A stretch of 64,000 nucleotides of DNA, from assembly GCF_005503365.1 (NCBI RefSeq), contig NZ_SCML01000016.1, forward strand, positions 1 to 64,000. The letters run 5' to 3'. This stretch comes from Hydrogenophaga sp. 2FB (GTDB lineage: Bacteria; Pseudomonadota; Gammaproteobacteria; Burkholderiales; Burkholderiaceae_C). The stretch's first letter is position 1; the number at the start of each line of letters is the position of its first letter. The position numbers and the translations under genes are program-made. Under the pieces are notes generated by a model. That model was not told where the DNA came from. It did no database searches and worked only from the letters and a program-made list of their open reading frames with translations. Of this stretch, positions 50,940 to 60,640 are shown piece by piece.

Positions 50940-52910
50940 TCACTCCCCCACCAGCGCCACCACCGGGTCCAGCCGCGCTGCCGAACGCGCCGGCATCCAG
51001 CCGAACACCACCCCCGTCACCACGGCAAAGGCGAACGCGCCCAGGATCGCGGCGATCGAGAACACCACCGCCACACCCGACAGCACGAGCGCCGTGCCAA
51101 TGACCAGGCTGACGAGCACCCCCGCCACGCCGCCGAGCACCGTCATCAACGCCGACTCGGCCAGGAACTGCCGCTGGATGTCGGCCCTTCGCGCCCCCAC
51201 CGCCATGCGAATGCCGATCTCGCGCGTGCGCTCGCGCACCGTCATGAGCATCACGTTCATCACGCCAATGCCACCCACCACCAGCGACACCGCAGCGACC
51301 AGGCCGAGCATCACCGAGAGGCTGCGGCGTGTGGCCGACTCCGCCTGCAGGCGTGCGGCGGCGTTGCCGATGGCGAAGTCCTCGCGCCCGCCGTGCCGCG
51401 CGGTCAACAGGCGGCGCACCGCCGCTTCGGCGGGCACCACGTCGGCCGGGGACGCGGCTTCGAGCACCACGTAGTCGGGTTGCGTCATGGCCTGGTACAC
51501 GCGGGCGCGGCCGCTGCGGTAGGGGATGAAGACCATCTGGTCGTAGTCCTGGGCGCCCGAGTCGGCGCCGCGTTCGGCCATCACACCCACCACCTCGAAT
51601 GGGGAGCTGCCGATGAGCAGTTGTTTGCCCAATGGGTGCGGGTCGTCCGCAAAGAAGTGTTCGCGCGCCTTGTGCCCCAGCACCACCAGGGGCGCCAGGT
51701 CGCGGTCTTCGGCCTCGCTGTAGTAGCGGCCCTGCGCCACCTTCCAATGGTGCACGGCCGGCATCTCCTGGTTCGCGGCGAACACGTAGACCTCGCGGTC
51801 GACGCTGCCGCGCCGCACCGTGACCTCGTTGCCGATCACGGGCATCACCCGGCGTATCGATGGCAGCTCGGCCACGGCCTCCAGGTCTTCCGGGGTCAGC
51901 TCGCCGCGCGGTCCACCGGTGGCGGGGGCGCTGCTGCCCATGTACATGATCGCGGTGCCCAGGGTGCCCATCTGCTCGATCACGCGCCGGCGCGCGCCCT
52001 CGCCCACCGCCAGCATCACGATGACCGACGCCACGCCAATGACGATGCCCAGCAGCGTGAGGCTGGTGCGCACGCGGCTCGCCCGCATGCCACGCCATGA
52101 CGAGCGCAGGCTCTCGGTCAGGCCTGCGGTGTTGCTGGCGGTCCGGTGAAGGGCGGCCGGCCTCATGTGCGCGTGGTGCGGCGCGGCGATCGCGGTGTTC
52201 TCGTCCACCCCATTGCCCGAGTCGGCGACGACATGGCCATCGTGGATCTGGACCACACGCTGCGCCTGTGCCGCGACATCGCGGTCGTGCGTGATGAGGA
52301 TCACCGTGTGCCCGGCGGCCGCCAGCTCGCGCAACAAGGCCAGCACCTCGGCGCCGCTCTTGCTGTCGAGCGCACCGGTGGGCTCATCCGCCAGGATGAT
52401 GCGCCCGCCGTTCATGAGCGCCCGCGCGATGGACACACGTTGCTGCTGCCCACCCGAGAGCTGGTGCGGCCGGTAGTCCTGGCGCGCCTGCAGGCCCAGC
52501 CGTTCCAGCAATTGCAAGGCGCGTTCGGTGCGCTGCGCCGCGGGCATGCCGGCGTAGAGGGCGGGCATCTCGACGTTCTCGCGCACCGACTCGCGCGTGA
52601 TGAGGTGGTAACCCTGGAACACGAAGCCGAAGGTGTCGCGGCGCAGCGCGGCGAGGCGGTCGGCATCGAAGCCGGCCACGTCCTCGCCCTCGAAAAGGTA
52701 CGCGCCCGAGCTGGGCCGGTCCAGACACCCGAGCAGGTTCATCAAGGTGGACTTGCCCGAGCCCGACGCGCCCACCAACGCCACGAACTCGCCCGCTTCA
52801 ATCTTGAGCGAGACGCCGTGCAGCACCTCCACCGCCGGCTGCGCGCCACCGCCGTAGTGCTTGCGCACGTGCCGCAGCTCGATCAGCGGCACCGCCTCCG
52901 GTGGCGTCAC
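50940..52910 (-). CDS. macB: MacB-type ABC exporter, fused ATPase-permease
   Basis: The 656-residue protein has an N-terminal ABC ATPase with VGASGSGKSTLMNLLGCLD, a Q-loop in VFQGYHLI, LSGGQQQRV, ILADEPTGALDSKSG and LITHDRD. A MacB-type periplasmic core and four membrane helices follow (RTSLTLLGIVIGVASVIVMLAVGEGA and VGGIGVMNVMLMTVRERTREIGIRMA). It works with MacA and an outer-membrane channel to expel macrolides, peptides or siderophores. The GTG at 52910 overlaps the macA stop (GTGA). It is the last gene of the iron operon; no outer-membrane factor gene lies here. Confidence 0.9.
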   Translation of the reverse strand: MTPPEAVPLIELRHVRKHYGGGAQPAVEVLHGVSLKIEAGEFVALVGASGSGKSTLMNLLGCLDRPSSGAYLFEGEDVAGFDADRLAALRRDTFGFVFQGYHLITRESVRENVEMPALYAGMPAAQRTERALQLLERLGLQARQDYRPHQLSGGQQQRVSIARALMNGGRIILADEPTGALDSKSGAEVLALLRELAAAGHTVILITHDRDVAAQAQRVVQIHDGHVVADSGNGVDENTAIAAPHHAHMRPAALHRTASNTAGLTESLRSSWRGMRASRVRTSLTLLGIVIGVASVIVMLAVGEGARRRVIEQMGTLGTAIMYMGSSAPATGGPRGELTPEDLEAVAELPSIRRVMPVIGNEVTVRRGSVDREVYVFAANQEMPAVHHWKVAQGRYYSEAEDRDLAPLVVLGHKAREHFFADDPHPLGKQLLIGSSPFEVVGVMAERGADSGAQDYDQMVFIPYRSGRARVYQAMTQPDYVVLEAASPADVVPAEAAVRRLLTARHGGREDFAIGNAAARLQAESATRRSLSVMLGLVAAVSLVVGGIGVMNVMLMTVRERTREIGIRMAVGARRADIQRQFLAESALMTVLGGVAGVLVSLVIGTALVLSGVAVVFSIAAILGAFAFAVVTGVVFGWMPARSAARLDPVVALVGE

Positions 52911-54094
52911 CACGTGAGCCACGCCGGCATGCCACCGAGGCGGGTTTCGCCGGTGATCAACCGCTCGCCCTCTTCCAGCCCCTCGACCACCTCGGCCAGG
53001 TGGCGGCTGCGCAGGCCGACGCGCAACGCGCGTGTTTCGGCGTGTCCATCGGCACGCAGCACGCGGGCGCGGTACCACCCGGGCCGGTCCTCGTCGGCCT
53101 GGATCGCGGACAGCGGCACGGCGATGGCGCGCGCCGCACGCCCGGCAATGAAAGCCACCTGCGCGGTCATGTTGGGCATGAGTTCGCCATCGGGGTTGGC
53201 CACGTCGAACAGCACGGTGTAGGTCACGGCCTTGGTGGCAGGCGCTGGTGCGGCGCCGCCGGTGGCCTGCGGGTCGCGCACCGGCGGCGCGGGCAGCACC
53301 TGGCGCACCGTGCCGGCCCATTGGCGTTCGTCGGCCTGCGCGCCCAGCGTGGTGAACGTGGCGGCCATGCCGGGCCGCACGCGGCGCACGTCGGCTTCGG
53401 ACACCTCGGTCCAGACCGTCATCGTGCCCAGATCGGCCACGCGCAGCAGGCGCGGTGTCTGGTAGGTCGCGTTGAGCGTCTGGCCTTCGATCGCTTCGAG
53501 CGAGATCAGCGTGCCGGCCATGGGCGCGTAGATGCGCGTGTAGCCCAGGCGCGCTTCGTCGGCGCGCTGGTTGGCGCGGGTCTGCGCGATCTGCGCCTCG
53601 AGCTGCGCGATCTTTGCCACCGCCGAATCGAAACCGGCCTCGGCCACGTTCAGGTCTTCCTCACGCGTCGCGCCAATGGGTGCCAACGCGCGCTGCCGCG
53701 CCAGCTGGCGCGCCGCCAGCGTGTGCTGCGCGCGCTGGTCCGCGAGCTGGGCCTGCAGGCTGGCCAGCGCGGCGCGACCGGCATCGACCGTGGCCTGCTG
53801 CACGCTGGGATCGATCTCCACCAGCAACTGCCCACGGGTGACCGCATCGCCCACGCCCGCGTGCAGCCGCTTGATCTCGCCGGAGACCTGCGCGCCCACG
53901 TCGACATAGCGCAACGGGTGCAAGGTGCCAATGGCGGTGACCGTGACCTCCACGTCGCGGCGTGTCACCGGTTCGCTCGCATAGTCGATGCGCTCGCGCA
54001 TGCCCCAGGCGAGCACGGCGACCAGCGCGGCCAGCAGCAACAAGCCGCCCACCGCGCGCAAGGCGAAGGGGCGCGAAATCCATCGACGTGTCAT
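52907..54094 (-). CDS. macA: MacA-type periplasmic adaptor (membrane fusion) protein
   Basis: The 395-residue protein has a single N-terminal membrane anchor (VGGLLLLAALVAVLAWG). A biotinyl-lipoyl-like segment follows (VTAIGTLHPLRYVDVGAQVSGEIKRLHAGVGDAV), then a coiled-coil hairpin with repeated Ala/Gln/Arg (ALASLQAQLADQRAQHTLAARQLARQR) and the beta-barrel half (YAPMAGTLISLEAIEGQTLN). It connects MacB to an outer-membrane channel. It is 16 bases from the DUF3325 gene. No ribosome binding site of note is seen. Confidence 0.88.
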   Translation of the reverse strand: MTRRWISRPFALRAVGGLLLLAALVAVLAWGMRERIDYASEPVTRRDVEVTVTAIGTLHPLRYVDVGAQVSGEIKRLHAGVGDAVTRGQLLVEIDPSVQQATVDAGRAALASLQAQLADQRAQHTLAARQLARQRALAPIGATREEDLNVAEAGFDSAVAKIAQLEAQIAQTRANQRADEARLGYTRIYAPMAGTLISLEAIEGQTLNATYQTPRLLRVADLGTMTVWTEVSEADVRRVRPGMAATFTTLGAQADERQWAGTVRQVLPAPPVRDPQATGGAAPAPATKAVTYTVLFDVANPDGELMPNMTAQVAFIAGRAARAIAVPLSAIQADEDRPGWYRARVLRADGHAETRALRVGLRSRHLAEVVEGLEEGERLITGETRLGGMPAWLTW

Positions 54095-54110
54095 GTGTTC
54101 GTGAAACCCA

Positions 54111-54461
54111 TCAGAAGATCGCGGCGACCAGCGCGATCAGGCCCCAGGCGGCGCCCGGAACGGCCACGGCTGCGGCCGTGCGTGGCCATGCGTGCCACAG
54201 GCCCGCCGTGAGCAGCGCACCCGCGCTGAGGCAGCCCAGCCACACGACCCAGCCCACGCCCGAGCCCCAGGCGAGCAGACTGGCCGACAGCGCCGCCACC
54301 AGCAACGCGGCACCGGCGATGCGCAGTTGCGCGCGCTGGCCTACCGAGGGCTCGCGCCCGCCAAAAACCTGCCCATGGTGGCGGTCCATGGCAAGGCACA
54401 GGGCCGCCATGCCGGCGTACGCGAGCACCACCCCGCAGAGCGTGCCGTACCGCGCGCTCAC
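54111..54461 (-). CDS. DUF3325-family small membrane protein
   Basis: The 116-residue protein has three or four hydrophobic segments (LCGVVLAYAGMAALCLAMDRHH, LRIAGAALLVAALSASLLAWGSGVGWVVWLGCLSAGALL, AVPGAAWGLIALVAAIF). The GTG start has GGAGG nine bases upstream. It resembles DUF3325 proteins, which are found in operons of ferric-siderophore receptors; function is unknown. It lies between the PepSY protein and macA. Confidence 0.75.
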   Translation of the reverse strand: MSARYGTLCGVVLAYAGMAALCLAMDRHHGQVFGGREPSVGQRAQLRIAGAALLVAALSASLLAWGSGVGWVVWLGCLSAGALLTAGLWHAWPRTAAAVAVPGAAWGLIALVAAIF

Positions 54462-54483
54462 TGGACTACCCTCCGTGCTGCGC

Positions 54484-56175
54484 TCACGCCGCCTCCTCCA
54501 CCGATGCGCGGCGTGCGCGCGTCGCGCCACGCGAGGGCGAGGTGCAGCGGCGGTGGCAGACGCACGCGGCACAGGCCGCCAGCGCACCGAAGGCCAGCGC
54601 GATCAGTTCGACACCCGCGCTCTCCCCGTCACCGCGCACCAGTTGCGCCAGCACCTGGTCACCCGTCGCCAGCAGGTTGAGCACCGGCAACAGCAGGCAC
54701 AGCGCGGCGAGTGCGCCAAGCTGCTCGACCCACGCGCGCGCCGGTGCGCGCCACAACGCGTGCACCAGCGACAGCATCCACACCGCGAAGAACACGCGGA
54801 TCTCCCAGCCGGCGCGCGCCTCGATCGACAGCGGCACGAGGCGGTTGGCCCAAAGGTACGCCGCGCAGGCCAGGGCCAGCCCGGCGATGGCCGCGATGTT
54901 GAGCCCTTCGATGGCGCGGTAGACCTGCGGTGTGCGCGCGCCGAATTCGCCCAGCGACCGGGTGCGGCGCTTGACCATGAACAGCACCGCGCCCGTGCCC
55001 ATCATCGCGGTGCCGGCCAGCCCACAGAGAAAGAAAAACCACTTGACCACCCAACCGCCCATGCCCGCCATGTGCAGGTTGCCCATCACCTCGCTGAGGA
55101 AGCTCGGTCCGCCGTCTTGCGCGCCCCCCGGGTGGCGCACACGCAGCACCTCGCCGGACGGCAGGAACTCGACCATGCCGCTGGCGGCGGACATGCGGCG
55201 TTCCAGGTCCTTCGCGTCGTTCCAGCCGTAGACACCGATGCGCATGCCGGCGTCGCCCGGGTGGTCGACCACCACGGCGCGCACGGGCTGGCCCATCAAG
55301 GCTTCGGCGCGTGCGGCGAAGGGCTCGAGGTTGGGCACCGCCATTGGCGTGCCGGTGCGCGCGTGGGGTTGCGCGGACTGCAGGTCGGCGATGTAGCGCA
55401 CGCGGTCTGGTTCGCTGGCGCCGTAGTGCGCCATGACCCCGGCCGGCAGGTAGTTCGTGGCGGTGAAGACGATGCCGGTGTAGGCGATCATGAACTGGAA
55501 CGGCAGGCTGAGCACCGCCACCGCGTTGTGCGCGTCCAGCCAGCTGCGCTGGCCCTTGCCGGTTCGGAAGGTGAAGAAGTCCTTGAAGATGCGGCGGTGC
55601 GTGATGACACCGGAGACCAGGGCCACCAGCATGGTCATGGCCGCGATCGCCACCACCCACAAACCCAGCGTGCCACCGTGCAGGTTGTAGTGGAACTCCA
55701 CAAAATGCTGCCCGCCGGTGGTGCCGCGCACGGGTATCTCGCGCGGTGGCGGTGGCACTTCGGCGCCCGTGGCCGGCTCCAGAACCGCCTGCACGTACAG
55801 CCGCTTCTCGTCGAACCAGTAGGCCGAGAGCCGCCCCTCGCCCGTCGCGTCCGACGGCCAGATTTCCCACATGTCCCGCGTCGGGTGGTGCTCGGCCATG
55901 AAGGCCACCGCACGGGCCAGCCGCTCGCCGCGCGGGATGGCCGGGGATGTCGGCGCGCGCGCGGCTTCCTCGGCCTCGCGCTCTTCCTCCGCGTGGTGCT
56001 CGGGCGTCATCCAGTGGGTGATCGGCTCCGCGAACACGGCGAGCGTGCCGGTGAGGAACACCGCGAACAGCAACCACGAGAACCAGAGCCCGCACCAGGT
56101 GTGCAGCCAGGCCATGGACTTGCGCAAGCCCTGGCGCTCGACCTCCGCCTCAACGGCGCGCACACGCCGGCTCAC
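54484..56175 (-). CDS. PepSY-associated transmembrane protein (iron-uptake reductase type)
   Basis: The 563-residue protein has a PepSY-TM fold. An N-terminal helix (AWLHTWCGLWFSWLLFAVFLTGTLAVF) is followed by a periplasmic PepSY segment, the His-containing helix VEFHYNLHGGTLGLWVVAIAAMTMLVALVSGVITH, and further helices with LDAHNAVAVLSLPFQFMIAYTGI. Histidines in the helices may bind haem, as proposed for ferric-siderophore reductases of this group. It is GTG-started, overlapping the DUF3649 gene. Its place in the fecIRA operon suggests a role in releasing iron from an imported siderophore (inference). Confidence 0.85.
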   Translation of the reverse strand: MSRRVRAVEAEVERQGLRKSMAWLHTWCGLWFSWLLFAVFLTGTLAVFAEPITHWMTPEHHAEEEREAEEAARAPTSPAIPRGERLARAVAFMAEHHPTRDMWEIWPSDATGEGRLSAYWFDEKRLYVQAVLEPATGAEVPPPPREIPVRGTTGGQHFVEFHYNLHGGTLGLWVVAIAAMTMLVALVSGVITHRRIFKDFFTFRTGKGQRSWLDAHNAVAVLSLPFQFMIAYTGIVFTATNYLPAGVMAHYGASEPDRVRYIADLQSAQPHARTGTPMAVPNLEPFAARAEALMGQPVRAVVVDHPGDAGMRIGVYGWNDAKDLERRMSAASGMVEFLPSGEVLRVRHPGGAQDGGPSFLSEVMGNLHMAGMGGWVVKWFFFLCGLAGTAMMGTGAVLFMVKRRTRSLGEFGARTPQVYRAIEGLNIAAIAGLALACAAYLWANRLVPLSIEARAGWEIRVFFAVWMLSLVHALWRAPARAWVEQLGALAALCLLLPVLNLLATGDQVLAQLVRGDGESAGVELIALAFGALAACAACVCHRRCTSPSRGATRARRASVEEAA

Positions 56176-56459
56176 GGGAGCACCTTTGCCAGCAACAGGC
56201 CGACGCCAGCCAGCAGCGTGGCCGGCAGCAAAAGCCCCACGGCCACACGGCGCAGGTCGGGCTGCGCGAAGCACCACAACGCGGCCACCACGTGCACGAC
56301 GAAGCCGAGCAGCGTGGCCGCCAACACCGCCTGTGCGCGCGGCAGCGGCAGCAAGGGCGGTAAGGCTATCGCGACCGCGCACGCGAGCGCGTAGCCGCCG
56401 AACACGGCGAGCGCCACGCGCAAGGCGATTCGAACCTGTGGCATCGTCAAGGCCGCCAT
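56172..56459 (-). CDS. DUF3649-family small membrane protein
   Basis: The 95-residue protein has three hydrophobic segments (RVALAVFGGYALACAVAIALPPLL, AVLAATLLGFVVHVVAALWCFAQ, RVAVGLLLPATLLAGVGLLLA). This short family is often encoded beside siderophore receptors and PepSY proteins. It is coupled on both sides: its ATG overlaps the receptor stop, and its stop overlaps the PepSY gene GTG. The function is unknown. Confidence 0.75.
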   Translation of the reverse strand: MAALTMPQVRIALRVALAVFGGYALACAVAIALPPLLPLPRAQAVLAATLLGFVVHVVAALWCFAQPDLRRVAVGLLLPATLLAGVGLLLAKVLP

Positions 56460-58822
56460 CAGAACGCGATGCGCGCCGCCAGGCTCAAGGTGCGCGGAGC
56501 GCCGGGCATGATGTAGTTGTCGCCGTTGTAGACCCAATACTGGCGGTCGGCGAGGTTCTGCACAGCGGCCGTGAAGGTCACGTCACGACCACCCATGCGC
56601 GTGGTGTAGCTTGCGCCCGCGTCGAGCACGGTGTAGCCCGGCAGCTTGTAAGAGTTGGCGGTGTTCATCATCGACGAGCCGACGTACTTGCCACCCAGCG
56701 ACAGGCCCAGGCCCGGCACGGCGGCCACGCGCCATTCGGCGCGCAAGGCGACTTGCGAGTGCGGCGTGCCGGTGGTGCGCTTGCCTTGCAGACCCGCCGC
56801 GTTCCTGACGTAGGTCGAGTCCATCAGCATCACGCCACCCAGCAGCGTCAGCGTGGGCGTCACGCGCAGCCGGCCGTTGAGGTCCAGTCCCTGGTAGCGC
56901 ACGTTGCCGTCCTGCACGTAGAAGTTGGCCGCGTTGGTGTATTCGGCCGTCTGCTCGATCTGGAACAGCGCCGCCGAGGCGCTCCATTTGGGCCGGTCGA
57001 TTTTGTAGCCCACTTCGATCTGGCGGCTCTTCACCGGGCCCATCACCTCGTTGGCGTTGTTGGCCGAGAGAGGCGCCGTGCCGCCACGCTCCAGCGACTC
57101 GACGGCGCTGGTGTAGAGCGTCGAATCCGCCGTGGGCTTGAACAACAGCGCGAGCGTGGGCGTGATCGGGTCGCGCTTGTACGTGTTGGTGGTCGCGCCG
57201 CTCTGGTTGAGGCCGATCTGGTCGAACCGGGTGTAGCGCGCACCGGCGATGAGCGACCAGCGATCGGAGAACGCCATGGTGTCGCTCGCGAACAGCGCGT
57301 TCTGCTCGATCACGCCCGACTTGAACAGTGGATGGCCCGCCGCGCTGCCGCTGATCCCCAGTGTGGAGTTCGTGTAGATGTTGCCCGAGCCGATGAAGCC
57401 CGCGTAGCTCGAAGCCCGATCGGACATCGTGGTGATCTTCTGGCTCGACGCACCGAAGACCATCTGGTGGCCGATGTTGCCCGTGCGCGCACGGCCTTCG
57501 ACAAGCGCCTGCAGCGCGTCGACGTGTTGCTCGAAGCGGTAGTCGGCGCGGTCGGCGTCGTAGTCGCCGTTCAGGTTGTTGAGGTAGAGCGTGCTGTAGT
57601 TGTAGTCGATGCCGCGGCGCGTGGTGCGGTAGGCGAAGCTGGCGTTCCAGTCCGGCGCGATGCGCCACTTCAGACCAGCCGTGGAGATGCGGTCCACGGT
57701 GTTGTAGTAGCTGCCGGTGGGCTGGGTGGACAGCGTGGGGTCCACGGGTTTCGGAATCGCCTGCAGCGCGTTGACGTCGACGCCCCAGAAGTTGTTGCCG
57801 GTCGACAGACGCTTGGTGTAGACGGTGTCGAAGGTCGCGGTGATGTCGCTGGTCAGGCGCGCGTCGAGCGCGAGCGAAGCGGTGGTGCGGTCGATGCCGC
57901 CACCGTTGACGTAGGTGTCGCCCTTTTCGTGCGCCAGGTTGAAGCGATAGCCAAAGCGTTTCTCTTCGCCGGCGCGGCCGCCGATGTCGACCGTCTTGGT
58001 CCAGAGCGAATCGGACTTGTAGCCCAGGCCCACCGTGGCGAGAAACTCGTCGGTGGGCCGCTTGAGCACGTAGTTGGCGATGCCACCGGGCGAACCGAAG
58101 CCGTGCATGAAGCCGCTCAGGCCCTTGAGCAGGTCCACGCGCTCGTAGGGTTCGAGCGGCATGTTGGCGCCCCAGGTGGCGACGGGCAGGCCGTCGATCT
58201 TGTAGGCATTGTTCGTGTCCAGGTTGAGGCCGCGCACGCTGAACGAAGCGCTCTGGCTGTATTCGCCACCGGTGAGCTGCGTCGACGCGTCGTAGCGGAA
58301 CACCTGTTCGGTCGTGGTCACCAGGCGCTCTTCGATTTCTTCGCTGCCGACCGAGGTCACGGAGAACGGCGTGTCCAGCGCGCTGCGGCTGCCGAGCGCG
58401 CCCGTGGAGACCCGACGCTTGAGGCTCGTGGCCTCGTTCGTGCTCTGGGCCGTCACGGTCACCGGCGCAAGCGTCGCGTCGCCTTCGTTCGCGGCCGGCG
58501 GCACGCGGCGAACCACGACGTCGCTGCCAGCGATGTCGGCGCGCAAGCCGCTGCCCGCGAGCACACGGTCGAAGGCCTGGCGAACGGTGAGGCCGCCCGA
58601 GACCGCCGGTGCGTTCTTGCCCTCGACCAGCTTCGCATCGAGCATCAACTGCAGGCGCGCCTGGCGCGCCAGGTCGTTGAGCGCGTTGCCCAGCGGCTGC
58701 GCGGGGATGGCCACCGCGATGGTGGGTGCGCCGGTCTGGGCACCCGCCGGGCTGGCCAGACTCAGAAAGGCCGCCGCGAGTGCGAGCGTCAAAGGGGCGG
58801 GATGAAAACGATGGTGCGACAT
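56459..58822 (-). CDS. TonB-dependent siderophore receptor with N-terminal signalling (STN) domain, FecA type
   Basis: The 787-residue outer-membrane receptor has a signal peptide ending SPAGAQ (about residue 29). An STN domain spans about residues 35-104 (AIPAQPLGNALNDLARQARLQLMLDAKLV, LTVRQAFDRVLAGSGL). The plug contains FSVRGLNLDTNNAYKIDGLP and LLKGLSGFMHGFGSPGGIANYVLKRPTDE, and the barrel ends in PRTLSLAARIAF. The STN domain passes the ligand signal to FecR and then FecI, both encoded upstream. The ligand is likely a hydroxamate or catecholate siderophore, but the type is not readable. Confidence 0.9.
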   Translation of the reverse strand: MSHHRFHPAPLTLALAAAFLSLASPAGAQTGAPTIAVAIPAQPLGNALNDLARQARLQLMLDAKLVEGKNAPAVSGGLTVRQAFDRVLAGSGLRADIAGSDVVVRRVPPAANEGDATLAPVTVTAQSTNEATSLKRRVSTGALGSRSALDTPFSVTSVGSEEIEERLVTTTEQVFRYDASTQLTGGEYSQSASFSVRGLNLDTNNAYKIDGLPVATWGANMPLEPYERVDLLKGLSGFMHGFGSPGGIANYVLKRPTDEFLATVGLGYKSDSLWTKTVDIGGRAGEEKRFGYRFNLAHEKGDTYVNGGGIDRTTASLALDARLTSDITATFDTVYTKRLSTGNNFWGVDVNALQAIPKPVDPTLSTQPTGSYYNTVDRISTAGLKWRIAPDWNASFAYRTTRRGIDYNYSTLYLNNLNGDYDADRADYRFEQHVDALQALVEGRARTGNIGHQMVFGASSQKITTMSDRASSYAGFIGSGNIYTNSTLGISGSAAGHPLFKSGVIEQNALFASDTMAFSDRWSLIAGARYTRFDQIGLNQSGATTNTYKRDPITPTLALLFKPTADSTLYTSAVESLERGGTAPLSANNANEVMGPVKSRQIEVGYKIDRPKWSASAALFQIEQTAEYTNAANFYVQDGNVRYQGLDLNGRLRVTPTLTLLGGVMLMDSTYVRNAAGLQGKRTTGTPHSQVALRAEWRVAAVPGLGLSLGGKYVGSSMMNTANSYKLPGYTVLDAGASYTTRMGGRDVTFTAAVQNLADRQYWVYNGDNYIMPGAPRTLSLAARIAF

Positions 58823-58919
58823 GCGGGAAGACTCCACTGCTGAACAGACCTGGAAAAAAGGGTTCTGCAGTGAAGACGCACGTCGCGCCCGCGTGTTGAG
58901 GTGCTCCCGAAAAATTCTT

Positions 58920-59972
58920 TCAGCGGCCCGCGGCCACGATGTCGGTGAACGCGCCGTTCTTGCGCAGCGCCACCGGCAGCACCTGGGGCAACACACGTTC
59001 GAAGGCATCGAGGTGTCGAAGGTCGAAGCTGCCGCTGATGTAAAGGCCGGCCACCTGCGGATCGCGGATGCGCAGTCGCCCTTCGCGGTAGCGGTCGAGC
59101 TCGGCGAGGGCTTGTGCCAGGGTGACCTTGTCGAAGGTCACGCGGCCATCGCGCCACGGGGCCGCCGGCCCGCCCGACGGCACCACCGGACCCACGCCCT
59201 CGTCTCCCGCCACCACCGAGTCCCCGGCCAACAGATGGCGCGCGGACGTCGCCGCCGCCGGATCGGCATCGGGGTGGGCGTTCAACGGCGCGACCCGCAC
59301 CTTGCCTTCATCCACCGCGACACTCACGCCGTTCTCGTGCAAACCGGAGCGGGTGTAGCGCACCGAAAAGCGCGTGCCCAGCACCGTCACACGCACCGGA
59401 CCGGCGAGCACGTCGAAGGGTTTACCTGCATCGTGTTGCACCGCGAACATCGCCTGGCCTTCGGGCAGTTGCACTTCGCGCCGGTCCCGGTGGAACGTGA
59501 CCCGTGCCTGCGTGGCCGTGTCCAGCCACAGTGTGCTGCCATCGGGCAGGCGCACGGTTTTCTGTTCGCCGCGCAGCGTGGCGAACGTTCTGTCGAACGT
59601 GGGCGCCTTGCGCCATTCGCCCACACCCCACCAGCCGGCACCCACCACGGCAAAGGCCAGCGCGGCGGTCGCCAGTTGCGGAACGATCGGACCCAGCGAC
59701 AGCGCCGACCAGCCACGGCGCAAGCGCGCACGCCAGCCACGCGCCACCGAGGGCGCCACGGCCGGCACCGCTTGCGCGCTCGGCGCCAGGGCACCGAGGT
59801 CGTTCCAGAGCGACAACAAGCGCTCGTAGGTGGGCGCATGCGATGCATCGGCGGCCAGCCAGACCTGGAACTGCGCCTCTTCTTCTGCGGTCAGCCCGTC
59901 CACGCGGCGCACCATCCAGTCGGCGGCTTCGTCGTCTGGCGATAGGGGCGGTGGAGGGTGCTGGGGAATCAT
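58920..59972 (-). CDS. fecR: FecR-type anti-sigma/signal transducer
   Basis: The 350-residue protein has a cytoplasmic N-terminus with the DUF4880-like segment DEAADWMVRRVDGLTAEEEAQFQVWLAADASHAPTYERL. One membrane helix (LATAALAFAVVGAGWWGVGEW, about residues 107-125) follows. The FecR periplasmic part has GEQKTVRLPDGSTLWLDTATQARVTF and LGTRFSVR. It relays the receptor STN signal to the sigma factor. It lies between fecI and the receptor gene. The usual tail segment that contacts the receptor is present (RYREGRLRIRDPQVAGLYISGSFDLRHLDAFERVLPQVLPV). Confidence 0.9.
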   Translation of the reverse strand: MIPQHPPPPLSPDDEAADWMVRRVDGLTAEEEAQFQVWLAADASHAPTYERLLSLWNDLGALAPSAQAVPAVAPSVARGWRARLRRGWSALSLGPIVPQLATAALAFAVVGAGWWGVGEWRKAPTFDRTFATLRGEQKTVRLPDGSTLWLDTATQARVTFHRDRREVQLPEGQAMFAVQHDAGKPFDVLAGPVRVTVLGTRFSVRYTRSGLHENGVSVAVDEGKVRVAPLNAHPDADPAAATSARHLLAGDSVVAGDEGVGPVVPSGGPAAPWRDGRVTFDKVTLAQALAELDRYREGRLRIRDPQVAGLYISGSFDLRHLDAFERVLPQVLPVALRKNGAFTDIVAAGR

Positions 59973-60073
59973 CGAAATGAAGGTGCGTTCACAGGTAGAC
60001 GCACGAGGAGCCGGGAAGTGGAGGTCGAGGGTGTGCGGATGAATATACCGCCGGCCCGCCAGGCACAGACGCG

Positions 60074-60625
60074 TCAGTCGGCGGCGCGCACGGCGGGCGT
60101 GCCACGCAGACGTTCGTCGCAGGCCTTGCAGGCCAGAAGCGCACGCACCACATGCTGCGCCACCATGTTGCGCGAAATGCCCATGCGGTCCGCCACCTCC
60201 TGGTGCGACAGACCCTCGAAGCGGTTCAGCACGAAGGCCTCGCGGCAGCGCGGCGGCAAGGCGTCGATCACGGCGAGCATGTGGCGGGCGCACTCGTGCC
60301 CCTCGGCGGCCGTGTCGGGTTGCCAGTCGGCCCGGGCCTGGGGTTGGTCCGATTCCGCCAGCGCGTCGAGGCTGTCGTGGTCGCGCACCCGCTGCCGCCG
60401 GGCCTGGTCGAGCATCAGATTGCGGGCGACCTTGTAGAGCAAAGCGCGCGGCTCCTCGACCACCTGCGAACGCGCCAGCACCACGAAGCGGGCGTAGGCC
60501 TCCTGCACGACGTCCTTCGCCGCGTCGCGGTCGTGCAGCGTGTGCGCGCAGAAGTTGATGAGCTCTCGGTAGTAACGGACGGCCACGGCGTGAAAAGGGC
60601 AAGGCGCCGCTCGGGGCGAGGGCAC
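60074..60625 (-). CDS. fecI: ECF sigma factor of the FecI class
   Basis: The 183-residue sigma factor has region 2 (YYRELINFCAHTLHDRDAAKDVVQEAYARFVVL) and region 4 (LPPRCREAFVLNRFEGLSHQEVADRMGISRNMVAQHVVRAL). It directs transcription of the receptor operon. The GTG start at 60625 has AAGG nine bases upstream. A Fur-box-like sequence stands 16-35 bases upstream, so expression is expected to rise in iron shortage. It is the first gene of the eight-gene iron operon. Confidence 0.9.
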   Translation of the reverse strand: MPSPRAAPCPFHAVAVRYYRELINFCAHTLHDRDAAKDVVQEAYARFVVLARSQVVEEPRALLYKVARNLMLDQARRQRVRDHDSLDALAESDQPQARADWQPDTAAEGHECARHMLAVIDALPPRCREAFVLNRFEGLSHQEVADRMGISRNMVAQHVVRALLACKACDERLRGTPAVRAAD

Positions 60626-60640
60626 TCAGAGAACCTTCTA